Source: Acidimicrobiia bacterium (GTDB lineage Bacteria > Actinomycetota > Acidimicrobiia > Acidimicrobiales > JACDCH01). From it: a DNA stretch of 8,083 nucleotides. Location of the stretch: assembly GCA_013694495.1 (NCBI GenBank), contig JACDCH010000308.1, positions 1 through 8,083 of the forward strand. The letters run 5' to 3'. The first letter of the stretch is position 1; every line of letters starts with the position of its first letter. The notes under the pieces were generated by a model, which was given only the letters and a program-made list of their open reading frames with translations, did no database searches and was not told the origin of the DNA. The translations under genes and the position numbers were made by a program. Positions 1 through 5,432 of this stretch are shown here, piece by piece.

Positions 1-658
1 GGAGGCGGAGCGCGGGACCGACGACCGGGTCGGCGCTGGCCCGGAACCAGCCCGGGGCGCCGGCGTCGGGGCGGGCGAACCACGTTCGCAGAACGGCGAC
101 GAGTAGCAGGTCGAGGAGGCGGTCGAGGACGACCTGCTGGCCGGGGGCGTCGCGATCGATCTCGGCGGCGAGCACATCGACCAGCGGGGTCTGCAGGTCG
201 GCGGCGGGCACCACGAGGACCGGAGGCAGGGCGTCGAGCAGCCGGCGACCCAGCTCGCTGATCCCCTCGTAGGCGCCGATGAGCACCTCCGCCCCGCCCG
301 GGCCCCGACCGGGATCGGTGCCCCAGGTGCGCACCCCGTGGCGGAGCGAGTCACCGAGATCGACGCCGGCCGTCGACGAGCACCGCCCCTCCGGCAGGGC
401 GACCACCTGGGGTGGCGTGCCCGCCGGGTCGGCGAACGCGTAGGCATCGGGGCCCCGGACGACGGCGACCTCGCCGGCCCCGACGCGGGTTGGTGCCTCG
501 GTCGGCGGGGTGATCCATGCCTGGCCCCGCAGCACGGCGACGAGCGTGAGGGCGGCGTGGTCGTCGACCCAGATCGACCACGGCGGTGCCATCACGAGCC
601 GCAGCAGGAACGCCTGCCGGGCTCGCGGCCCGTCGAGGAGACCGGCCAGGGCGTCCAC
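1..658 (-). CDS. AraC-family transcriptional regulator, cupin sensor domain (partial, C-terminus off the left edge)
   Basis: The minus strand is open from a GTG at 658 to the window edge, giving 219 codons without a stop. The protein begins VDALAGLLDGPRARQAFLLR, the typical opening of actinobacterial AraC regulators with an N-terminal cupin domain (Cupin_6 / AraC-binding type). Other family hallmarks follow: PPWSIWV near residue 25, GEVAVVRGPDAYAFADP near 62-77, RRLLDALPPVLVVPA near 140 and DRLLDLLLVAVLRTWFARP near 178. The C-terminal double helix-turn-helix, expected after about residue 220, lies outside the window. By family the cupin half senses a ligand and the missing half binds DNA. The gene is divergent from the flavin-binding protein at 746 and probably controls it and itself through the repeats at 687-717. 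The GTG start is supported by family alignment and by a -10 box TAGCGT seven bases upstream, so the mRNA may be leaderless. The ligand is unknown. Confidence 0.88.
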   Translation of the reverse strand, partial: MDALAGLLDGPRARQAFLLRLVMAPPWSIWVDDHAALTLVAVLRGQAWITPPTEAPTRVGAGEVAVVRGPDAYAFADPAGTPPQVVALPEGRCSSTAGVDLGDSLRHGVRTWGTDPGRGPGGAEVLIGAYEGISELGRRLLDALPPVLVVPAADLQTPLVDVLAAEIDRDAPGQQVVLDRLLDLLLVAVLRTWFARPDAGAPGWFRASADPVVGPALRL

Positions 659-665
659 CTCGCCG

Positions 666-694
666 ACGCTAGCCGAGACGCACGCGCATGGAAA
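666..694 (-). promoter_or_regulatory. Probable leaderless promoter of the AraC-type regulator
   Basis: Read on the minus strand, TAGCGT (671-666) fits the actinobacterial TAnnnT -10 box. A -35-like TTTCCA (694-689) lies 17 bases upstream. Only seven bases separate the -10 box from the GTG start at 658, which puts the transcription start at or next to the start codon. The -35 element lies inside the first copy of the direct repeat, which is consistent with autoregulation. This is inferred from sequence only. Confidence 0.5.
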
Positions 695-717
695 CGAGCA
701 TTCGAACCATGGAAACG
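687..717. promoter_or_regulatory. Tandem 10-bp direct repeat, candidate AraC-type operator
   Basis: CATGGAAACG occurs at 687-696 and again, identical, at 708-717. The start-to-start distance is 21 bp, two helical turns. A palindrome TTCGAA (701-706) lies between them. AraC-family proteins commonly bind tandem half-sites about 21 bp apart, as at araI1-araI2. The site lies between a divergent AraC-type regulator and its neighbour and overlaps the regulator's -35 region. The assignment as operator is an inference. Confidence 0.55.
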
Positions 718-745
718 CTCGCCCGGCCGTGGTGGAGTCGAGGGC

Positions 746-1264
746 ATGACCACCACGACGACGACCTCCACCACGAACGGCACCCGTCCGTCGGCGACGC
801 CCGATCCGGACCGGGTCCTCGCCGCCGTCCGCCGCCGCTCCTACGCCGTCATCGCCACCACGTCGTCGCGCGCCCGGCCCCACGCCGCCGGCGTCGTGTT
901 CCAGTTGGTCGGCACCGACCTGTGGATCAGCACCGACCGGTCCAGCCGCAAGGCCCGCAACGTCGCCGCCAACCCGCACGTCGCGATGTCGATCCCCGTG
1001 CGTCGCGTGCCGGTGGGACCGCCGGCCCAGGTGCACTTCCAGGCGACCGCCGCCGTGGTCGACCCGGATGCCCCTGACGTCCGGGCCCTCCTGGACGGCG
1101 GACACCTCGACGGCGTCACCGGCCATGGCGAGCTCGACCGCCCCGACGCGTGCTTCCTCCGCGTCGCACTCCCGTCGCGGTTGCACACCTACGGCCTCGG
1201 TCTCTCGCTCGTCGCCCTCGCCCGCCACCCGCTCGACGCCGCCGGGACGGTCCAGCGGCCGTGA
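746..1264 (+). CDS. Pyridoxamine 5'-phosphate oxidase-family (FMN/F420 split-barrel) protein
   Basis: The protein has 172 residues. After a low-complexity Thr-rich N-terminus (MTTTTTTSTT) it shows the split-barrel pattern: RVLAAVRRRSYAVIATTSSRARPHAAGVVF (about 23-52), then LWISTDRSSRKARNVAANPHVAM (about 59-81), the usual flavin/deazaflavin phosphate-binding region. Family members are small dimers that bind FMN, F420 or haem and reduce or oxidise varied small molecules. The substrate and the choice of cofactor cannot be read here. The ATG at 746 is chosen because AGGG just upstream can act as a ribosome binding site and the domain starts soon after. The same frame stays open to 338, but that upstream part overlaps the opposite-strand regulator and does not look like protein. 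Divergence from the AraC-type regulator suggests control by it. Confidence 0.8.
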   Translation: MTTTTTTSTTNGTRPSATPDPDRVLAAVRRRSYAVIATTSSRARPHAAGVVFQLVGTDLWISTDRSSRKARNVAANPHVAMSIPVRRVPVGPPAQVHFQATAAVVDPDAPDVRALLDGGHLDGVTGHGELDRPDACFLRVALPSRLHTYGLGLSLVALARHPLDAAGTVQRP

Positions 1265-1267
1265 CAT

Positions 1268-1280
1268 CCGACCGGGTCGG
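1268..1280 (+). other. Short GC hairpin after the split-barrel gene
   Basis: CCGAC (1268-1272) and GTCGG (1276-1280) can pair around a three-base loop just past the stop codon at 1264. There is no T-run. It may be a weak transcription end, but a five-pair stem this GC-rich is expected by chance in this sequence. Confidence 0.2.
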
Positions 1281-1285
1281 GAATG

Positions 1286-1315
1286 TTGACCCGGGCGCTC
1301 GGGTTTCGCCACACT
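1286..1315 (+). promoter_or_regulatory. Candidate promoter of the sulfite reductase-cysH operon
   Basis: TTGACC (1286-1291) is a good -35 match. CACACT (1310-1315), 18 bases downstream, is a modest -10 match. Transcription would start near 1322, giving a leader of about 33 bases before the ATG at 1355. The first copy of the long direct repeat (1287-1308) spans most of this promoter. Confidence 0.4.
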
Positions 1316-1343
1316 GATTCCTGACCCAACCGCTCGGATTTCG
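1287..1343 (+). repeat. Spaced direct repeat in the sulfite reductase promoter and leader
   Basis: The pattern TGACCC-N3-CGCTCGGRTTTCG occurs at 1287-1308 and again at 1322-1343, exactly 35 bp apart, with 18 of 22 positions identical. Copy 1 runs from the -35 box into the spacer. Copy 2 lies in the leader and ends at the first G of the ribosome binding site. It could be a pair of regulator sites, a leader RNA element or a small tandem duplication. It matches no operator I know for sulfur regulators. Confidence 0.6.
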
Positions 1344-1348
1344 GGGGA
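1343..1348 (+). promoter_or_regulatory. Ribosome binding site of the sulfite reductase gene
   Basis: GGGGGA lies six bases before the ATG at 1355. It is the most convincing Shine-Dalgarno sequence in the window and fixes the start of the reductase. Confidence 0.6.
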
Positions 1349-1354
1349 CGCCAG

Positions 1355-3124
1355 ATGCTGACGCGAGAGATCGATCCCGCCCAGCTGCAGGACATCGCCA
1401 AGTTCGAGGCGCAGCTGGGCCGGTACCTCGCCGGGGAGCTCGAGGAGGACGTCTTCCGCGTCTTCCGACTCAACAACGGCATCTACGGCCAGCGCCAGGG
1501 CGGCCACAACCAGATGGTCAGGGTCAAGGTCCCGTACGGCGGCCTCCAGCCCGACCAGCTCGACCTGCTCGCCCACCTCGTCGACGAGTACTCGCGGGGC
1601 TGGGGCCACCTCACCACCCGCCAGAACGTCCAGATGCACTTCGTCGCCCTCGAGCGGGTGCCCGACGTGCTGCGCGACCTCGCCTCGGTCGGCCTCACCA
1701 GCCGGGAAGCGTGCGGCGACACCGTCCGCAACGTCATGGGCTGCCACCTCGCCGGCGCCTGCCCCCACGAGGAGCTCGACATCACACCGTGGGCCGAGGC
1801 GGCGTTCCGGCACTTCCTGCGCCACCCCCTCGCCCAGCGCCTCCCCCGCAAGTTCAAGATCAACTTCTCGGGCTGCGCCACCGACTGCGGCCAGGCCATG
1901 TTCAACGACGTCGGCGTGATCGCCGTCACCCGCACCACCGAATCGGGCGAGACCGAGCGAGGGTTCCGGGTGTTCGTCGCCGGCGGCCTCGGCGCCAACC
2001 CGCACCCGGCGTTGGCCATCGAGCCGTTCACGCCCCGCGAGGACCTCATGGCCACCCTCGAGGCCGTCCTGCGCGTGTTCTCGAACCACGGCAACCGCGA
2101 CAACAAGCTGCGGGCGCGCCTCAAGTGGCTCGTCGACACGATGGGCTGGGACGAGCTCCAGGCCCGCATCCTCAAGGAACGCAAGTTCCTCCTGGCCTCG
2201 TCGTCGTGGCCCGGTGGCATCCCCGAGGCCGTCCGCAAGGCGGGCGACGACCCCGCCGGCCGGGCCGCCGGCGTCGAGGTGACGCCGGTCGGGCAGGGCG
2301 TCCAGGTCAGCATCCGGTCCCGCGACGCCTACGAGCGCTGGGACCAGGCCAACGTCGTGCGGGGCGAGGCCAAGGGCACGGTGTCGGCCATCGCCTACTC
2401 CCGCCTGGGCGACGTCACCTCGGCCCAGTTCCGAGCGCTGGCATCCATCCAGCGGGAGTTCGGCCTCGACGTGCGGGTCACGAACCGGCAGAACTTCGCC
2501 CTCCGCGGCCTGCGGGAGGAGCAGCTGCACTCGCTGTTCGACCGCCTCGACACCATCGGCATGGCCGACCCCGGCGCCGAGCTCGCCCGCGACGTCGTCG
2601 CCTGCCCGGGCGCCGACACCTGCAACCTCGCCGTCACCCAGAGCCGGGGCCTGGCCGACGCCATCGGCGCCGCCCTCGAGGAAGCCGGCCTGGCCGACGT
2701 CGGCGGCGTGCGCACCAACATCTCGGGCTGCACCAACAGCTGCGGCCAGCACCACATCTCCGACATCGGGTTCTTCGGCGCCGAGCGCCGGGCCCACGGC
2801 CGCAGCGCCCCCGGCTACCAGCTCCTGCTGGGCGGCTACGTCGGCCAGGAGACCATCCACTTCGGCGAGAAGGCGCTGCGCCTCCCGGCCAAGGCGGCGG
2901 CCGCGGCCGCCGTCAGGGTCGTCGGGCAGTTCGCCGACGGCCGCGACGCGGGCGAGTCGTTCCGGTCGTGGATGGACCGCTCCGGGGGCGCCAAGGGCAT
3001 CGCCGCCACCCTCGAGGACCTGGCCGCCTTCCCCGAGCCCGACGAGAACCCGGACTTCTACGTGGACTACGACGAGACCGGGCCCTACGAGGCCGTCACC
3101 GGCGATTCGGAGTGCGCGACGTAA
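1355..3124 (+). CDS. sir: Ferredoxin-type sulfite (or nitrite) reductase, siroheme/[4Fe-4S]
   Basis: The protein has 589 residues, close to the usual size for this family, and shows its internal two-fold repeat. Family members carry out six-electron reduction of sulfite to sulfide, or nitrite to ammonia, in the cytoplasm. TTRQNVQMHF (87-96) and TNRQNFALRG (376-385) mark the two ferredoxin-like half-domains. LPRKFKINFSG (163-173) carries the two lysines that contact siroheme and substrate in CysI. The cluster and siroheme ligands are ACPGADTC (C417, C423) and SGCTNSCGQ (C459, C463), the C-x5-C / C-x3-C signature. Unusually, the N-terminal half has the same pattern at C130, C136, C174 and C178. 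Sulfite rather than nitrite is inferred from the neighbour cysH, which overlaps by one base; the order matches mycobacterial sirA-cysH. No flavoprotein subunit is present, so the electron donor is probably ferredoxin. The ATG follows GGGGGA at a good distance. Confidence 0.9.
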   Translation: MLTREIDPAQLQDIAKFEAQLGRYLAGELEEDVFRVFRLNNGIYGQRQGGHNQMVRVKVPYGGLQPDQLDLLAHLVDEYSRGWGHLTTRQNVQMHFVALERVPDVLRDLASVGLTSREACGDTVRNVMGCHLAGACPHEELDITPWAEAAFRHFLRHPLAQRLPRKFKINFSGCATDCGQAMFNDVGVIAVTRTTESGETERGFRVFVAGGLGANPHPALAIEPFTPREDLMATLEAVLRVFSNHGNRDNKLRARLKWLVDTMGWDELQARILKERKFLLASSSWPGGIPEAVRKAGDDPAGRAAGVEVTPVGQGVQVSIRSRDAYERWDQANVVRGEAKGTVSAIAYSRLGDVTSAQFRALASIQREFGLDVRVTNRQNFALRGLREEQLHSLFDRLDTIGMADPGAELARDVVACPGADTCNLAVTQSRGLADAIGAALEEAGLADVGGVRTNISGCTNSCGQHHISDIGFFGAERRAHGRSAPGYQLLLGGYVGQETIHFGEKALRLPAKAAAAAAVRVVGQFADGRDAGESFRSWMDRSGGAKGIAATLEDLAAFPEPDENPDFYVDYDETGPYEAVTGDSECAT

Positions 3125-3813
3125 TGTTCCTCGAACCCGCCCCCACCGCCACCATCGTCGCCTACACCGACGAGGAGCTCGCCGAGCTGAGCCACGAGTT
3201 CGAGAAGCTACCGGCGTCGAAGGTGATCCAGTGGGCCGTCGACAGCTTCGCCCCGCACCTGTCGTTGTCGGCGTCGATGCAGGACGCCGTGTTGATCGAC
3301 CTCGCCACCAAGATCGACCCCGGCATCGAGGTCGTGTTCATCGACACCGGCTACCACTTCCCGGAGACGCTGGAGACGGTGGAGACCGTGCGCCGGCACT
3401 ACGGCCTCAACCTCAAGATCATGACGGTGAAGCCCTTCGCCGAGGACCTGTGGCGCCTCGACCCCGAGAACTGCTGCTCGTCGGTCAAGGTCGGCCAGCT
3501 CGACCGCGCCCTCGCCGGCAAAGTGGCGTGGATGTCGGGCCTGCGCCGGGCGGAGGCGGAGAACCGGGCGGCGGCGCCCATCGTCGGCCGCGACCTGCGG
3601 GGCCTCGTGAAGGTCAACCCGCTCGCCACGTGGACCGACGCCGACATCGCCTCCTACATCGAGGCCAACGACGTCCCCGTCAACCCGCTCCGGTCGCGGG
3701 GCTACACGTCGATCGGCTGCGAGCCCTGCACCACGCTCCCCACCGATCCCGACGACCCCCGCTCGGGTCGCTGGGCCGGCCGCGACAAGACGGAGTGCGG
3801 CATCCACGAGTGA
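3124..3813 (+). CDS. cysH: Adenosine 5'-phosphosulfate (APS) reductase, thioredoxin-dependent, [4Fe-4S] type
   Basis: The protein has 229 residues and converts APS to sulfite and AMP, supplying the reductase encoded just upstream. SLSASMQDAVLIDL (47-60) is the nucleotide-binding loop and VVFIDTGYHFPETL (70-83) the next family block. Cluster cysteines are C117-C118 and C199-x2-C202, the pairs that separate [4Fe-4S] APS reductases from PAPS reductases. WMSGLRRAE (136-144) is the conserved Arg-rich loop. TECGIHE at the C-terminus holds the catalytic cysteine C225 that forms the thiosulfonate intermediate. One oddity: the usual CCxxRK reads CCSSVK, so the Arg is Val121 while Lys122 remains. The ATG at 3124 uses the last A of the sir stop (TAATG), implying translational coupling. 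The start fits the normal family N-terminus. Confidence 0.93.
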   Translation: MFLEPAPTATIVAYTDEELAELSHEFEKLPASKVIQWAVDSFAPHLSLSASMQDAVLIDLATKIDPGIEVVFIDTGYHFPETLETVETVRRHYGLNLKIMTVKPFAEDLWRLDPENCCSSVKVGQLDRALAGKVAWMSGLRRAEAENRAAAPIVGRDLRGLVKVNPLATWTDADIASYIEANDVPVNPLRSRGYTSIGCEPCTTLPTDPDDPRSGRWAGRDKTECGIHE

Positions 3814-3817
3814 TCCG

Positions 3818-3836
3818 GGGGGCCGGCGCGGCCCCC
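3818..3836 (+). terminator. Candidate GC hairpin terminator after cysH
   Basis: GGGGGCC (3818-3824) pairs perfectly with GGCCCCC (3830-3836) around a five-base loop GGCGC, starting five bases after the cysH stop. There is no T-run, but hairpins without one are accepted as terminators in actinobacteria. It would separate the sulfur operon from the following lipoprotein gene. Confidence 0.45.
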
Positions 3837-3889
3837 GAGGTGGGTGCTGCTCGAGGCCGAGGGCCACCGCATCGACGAGGCACGTCAGA

Positions 3890-3918
3890 TTGACCCCTCG
3901 ACGAGCGCGAGAGTGCAT
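3890..3918 (+). promoter_or_regulatory. Possible promoter of the lipoprotein gene pair
   Basis: TTGACC (3890-3895) is a good -35 match. With a 17-base spacer the -10 position is GTGCAT (3913-3918), a weak match. If it is real, transcription starts near 3925, which would favour the ATG at 3935 over the one at 3917 as the lipoprotein start. Confidence 0.28.
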
Positions 3919-3934
3919 GAAAGACTCGCTTGCA

Positions 3935-4546
3935 ATGCGGCGTCGGTCCGGTCTCCTCCTGTTGGCGGTGCTGGCGGCGTGCGGCGGCAACGAGGCCGCC
4001 GACGGGACGACCACGACGACGGCGCCGCCGGCGACGACCGCCACCACCGAGGCGACCACGACCTCGACCACGACGGCCCCCACGCTCCCGACCCCGACGA
4101 CGACCTACGCCCAAGCCGACGACCCCCCCGAGCTCCTCCAGACCGGCGAAGACTTCCGAGCGATCGTCGAGAGCGTTCTCGCCTTCAGCGAATGGCTCGG
4201 CGTCCACCCGGATCCGTCTCTTGTCGCCACCTACGCGAAGGAAGGCAGCACTGCGTGGCAGCGGACGTCGGACCTCATGAGTGCCCTCGCTGAGAACGAG
4301 CTGCATGCTGACGGAGTCGATCCGGCGTACATGACGGACTCTCGGGTGATCGACCGACCAACGGACCAGCTGGTTGTTGTGTACGTGGCAGCGGTCAATC
4401 CCGCGTACGACCTCCTCCGTGCCGATGGATCGACGGCCGAGTCCTTCGAAGCGACGCCGGAGACAGGCTTCGCTTGGCACCTTGAGCGACAGCCAGACGG
4501 CCGCTGGTTACTCACCCAACGCGATGAACTTGGAATTGCTGAATGA
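3935..4546 (+). CDS. Lipoprotein with Thr-rich linker, function unknown
   Basis: The protein has 203 residues from the ATG at 3935. MRRRSGLLLLAVLAAC is a lipoprotein signal peptide: positive start, hydrophobic core and lipobox LAAC with the lipidated Cys at 16, so the mature protein should sit on the outer face of the membrane. Residues about 21-60 form a Thr/Ala/Pro-rich disordered linker typical of surface lipoproteins. The remaining ~140 residues contain helix-like DFRAIVESVLAFSEWLG and strand-like QLVVVYVAAVNP, then FAWHLERQPDGRWLLTQRDELG at the end; this resembles an NTF2-like fold, but only weakly. I do not recognise a family. In-frame starts at 3917 (ATG) and 3890 (TTG) would add 6 or 15 residues before the signal peptide. 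The last 300 bases use more A/T-ending codons than the sulfur genes. Its stop overlaps the next start (ATGA), so the two proteins are probably made together. Confidence 0.72.
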   Translation: MRRRSGLLLLAVLAACGGNEAADGTTTTTAPPATTATTEATTTSTTTAPTLPTPTTTYAQADDPPELLQTGEDFRAIVESVLAFSEWLGVHPDPSLVATYAKEGSTAWQRTSDLMSALAENELHADGVDPAYMTDSRVIDRPTDQLVVVYVAAVNPAYDLLRADGSTAESFEATPETGFAWHLERQPDGRWLLTQRDELGIAE

Positions 4547-5349
4547 AGCGGCGAGCGTTCGCTGCACTGCTCCTGGCGGGCACGCTCCATCCCGTCGCCG
4601 CTGGCGCCGGCCCCGGTGAGGGGGAGGGCGGCGCGACGGACGAGGCGATCTACGCCCTTATCGGTGTCGGCTCCGACCAGATCACTCCGGCAGGCACTCG
4701 CTCGACGACGGGCAGCTGGCTGACTGCTCCCATCGGCGTGTGTGGAGCAAACGGCGAGATCGCGATCACTGTCGGGTTGCCGCAGCTGCCTGCGTTGGCG
4801 CCGCCGGCCTTCGTGCCGACCGGGTCTGTGTACTCGACGCGGCTCGTCTCGCCGGCTGGGCAGACGATCGCCACCGGTACGTGGAACGAGTGCACCGAGC
4901 CGGCGCCGACGCCGCCGCCGAGCGCCGAGGCGGTGTTCGCCGCCGCCGCCATGCCCCGGCCGCCCGTGACGACGAGCCCGCCCGGGAACGGCCTCGTCGG
5001 CTTCGCCAACTGGTTCTGGTACACGGGCCCCACCCAGCACGCCATCGACGTGACGCTGGCCGGGTGGCGGGCCACGACGACCGCCACCGCCGCCCGCTAC
5101 ACGTGGCTGGCCGACGGCGAGGTCGTGGGCGAGACCTCGACCCCCGGCGACCGTGACCACCCCGCCGCCCGTCACACCTTCACGAGCCAGGGCGCGCACG
5201 ACCTCCAGCTCGTCGTCACCTGGACCGCCACGTTCACGTTCACCGGCTACGGGACCACCATCACCCAGCCGCTTCCGGTCGAGGCGGACGTCGCCGGACC
5301 CGTGCTCGCCTACCCGGTCGAGGAGCGAGAGGCCGTCGTCGTCGGCTGA
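4543..5349 (+). CDS. Secreted PKD-like protein, function unknown
   Basis: The protein has 268 residues and starts inside the stop of the lipoprotein gene (ATGA, 4543-4546), so it is probably translationally coupled. MKRRAFAALLLAGTLHPVAAGA is a signal peptide with likely cleavage near residue 22. No transmembrane helix or sorting signal follows, so it is probably released or held by a partner. C67 and C117 are the only cysteines and could form a disulfide. A Pro-rich stretch (about 120-150) leads to GLVGFANWFWYTGP (150-163) and a beta-rich region, VTLAGWRATTTATAARYTWL then RHTFTSQGAHDLQLVVTWTATF, resembling the PKD/Ig-like domains of secreted actinobacterial proteins. No catalytic motif is visible. 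Codon use is mixed in the first ~350 bases and strongly G/C-ending afterwards. A structural or binding role beside the lipoprotein is a guess. Confidence 0.72.
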   Translation: MKRRAFAALLLAGTLHPVAAGAGPGEGEGGATDEAIYALIGVGSDQITPAGTRSTTGSWLTAPIGVCGANGEIAITVGLPQLPALAPPAFVPTGSVYSTRLVSPAGQTIATGTWNECTEPAPTPPPSAEAVFAAAAMPRPPVTTSPPGNGLVGFANWFWYTGPTQHAIDVTLAGWRATTTATAARYTWLADGEVVGETSTPGDRDHPAARHTFTSQGAHDLQLVVTWTATFTFTGYGTTITQPLPVEADVAGPVLAYPVEEREAVVVG

Positions 5350-5403
5350 GCGACCGGAGGGTGCCACCAGGACCGTTCGGTCATGTACGCACCCTCCGGT
5401 CGC
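5350..5403. repeat. Perfect 15-bp inverted repeat with nested hairpin
   Basis: GCGACCGGAGGGTGC (5350-5364) is exactly complementary, in reverse, to GCACCCTCCGGTCGC (5389-5403). The 24-base loop contains a second hairpin, GACCG (5371-5375) with CGGTC (5378-5382). The left arm begins on the base after the secreted-protein stop; the right arm ends 16 bases before the -10 box of the PaaX-family gene. It may be a terminator without a T-run, an operator covering the -35 region, or both. The perfect 15-bp match makes chance unlikely. Confidence 0.65.
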
Positions 5404-5419
5404 AGTCGGGCCGCTGGCG

Positions 5420-5432
5420 TAGCGTGGCGGTC
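5420..5432 (+). promoter_or_regulatory. -10 box for leaderless transcription of the PaaX-family gene
   Basis: TAGCGT (5420-5425) fits TAnnnT and lies seven bases before the GTG start at 5433, the same hexamer and spacing as at the AraC-type gene. No clear -35 is seen; its expected position (about 5396-5402) lies inside the right arm of the inverted repeat. No ribosome binding site is evident, as expected for a leaderless mRNA. Confidence 0.5.

Noticed and set aside
338..745. In-frame upstream extension of the split-barrel protein to 308 residues
   Set aside because: It runs antisense over the AraC-type regulator, has Arg/Gly/Pro-rich shadow composition, and the ATG at 746 has a ribosome binding site and the family N-terminus.
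1711..3123. Long open frame fused in front of cysH
   Set aside because: It is a +frame shadow of the sulfite reductase, rich in Arg/Pro/His; CysH proper starts at the ATG at 3124.
4005..4110. Apparent tandem repeat of ACG/ACC triplets
   Set aside because: It is the coding sequence of the Thr-rich lipoprotein linker, low complexity rather than a functional DNA repeat.
3208..4480. Two overlapping minus-strand frames (291 and 266 codons)
   Set aside because: They lie opposite cysH and the lipoprotein gene, are full of Val/Gly/Arg repeats derived from the Thr-rich linker codons, and match no family.
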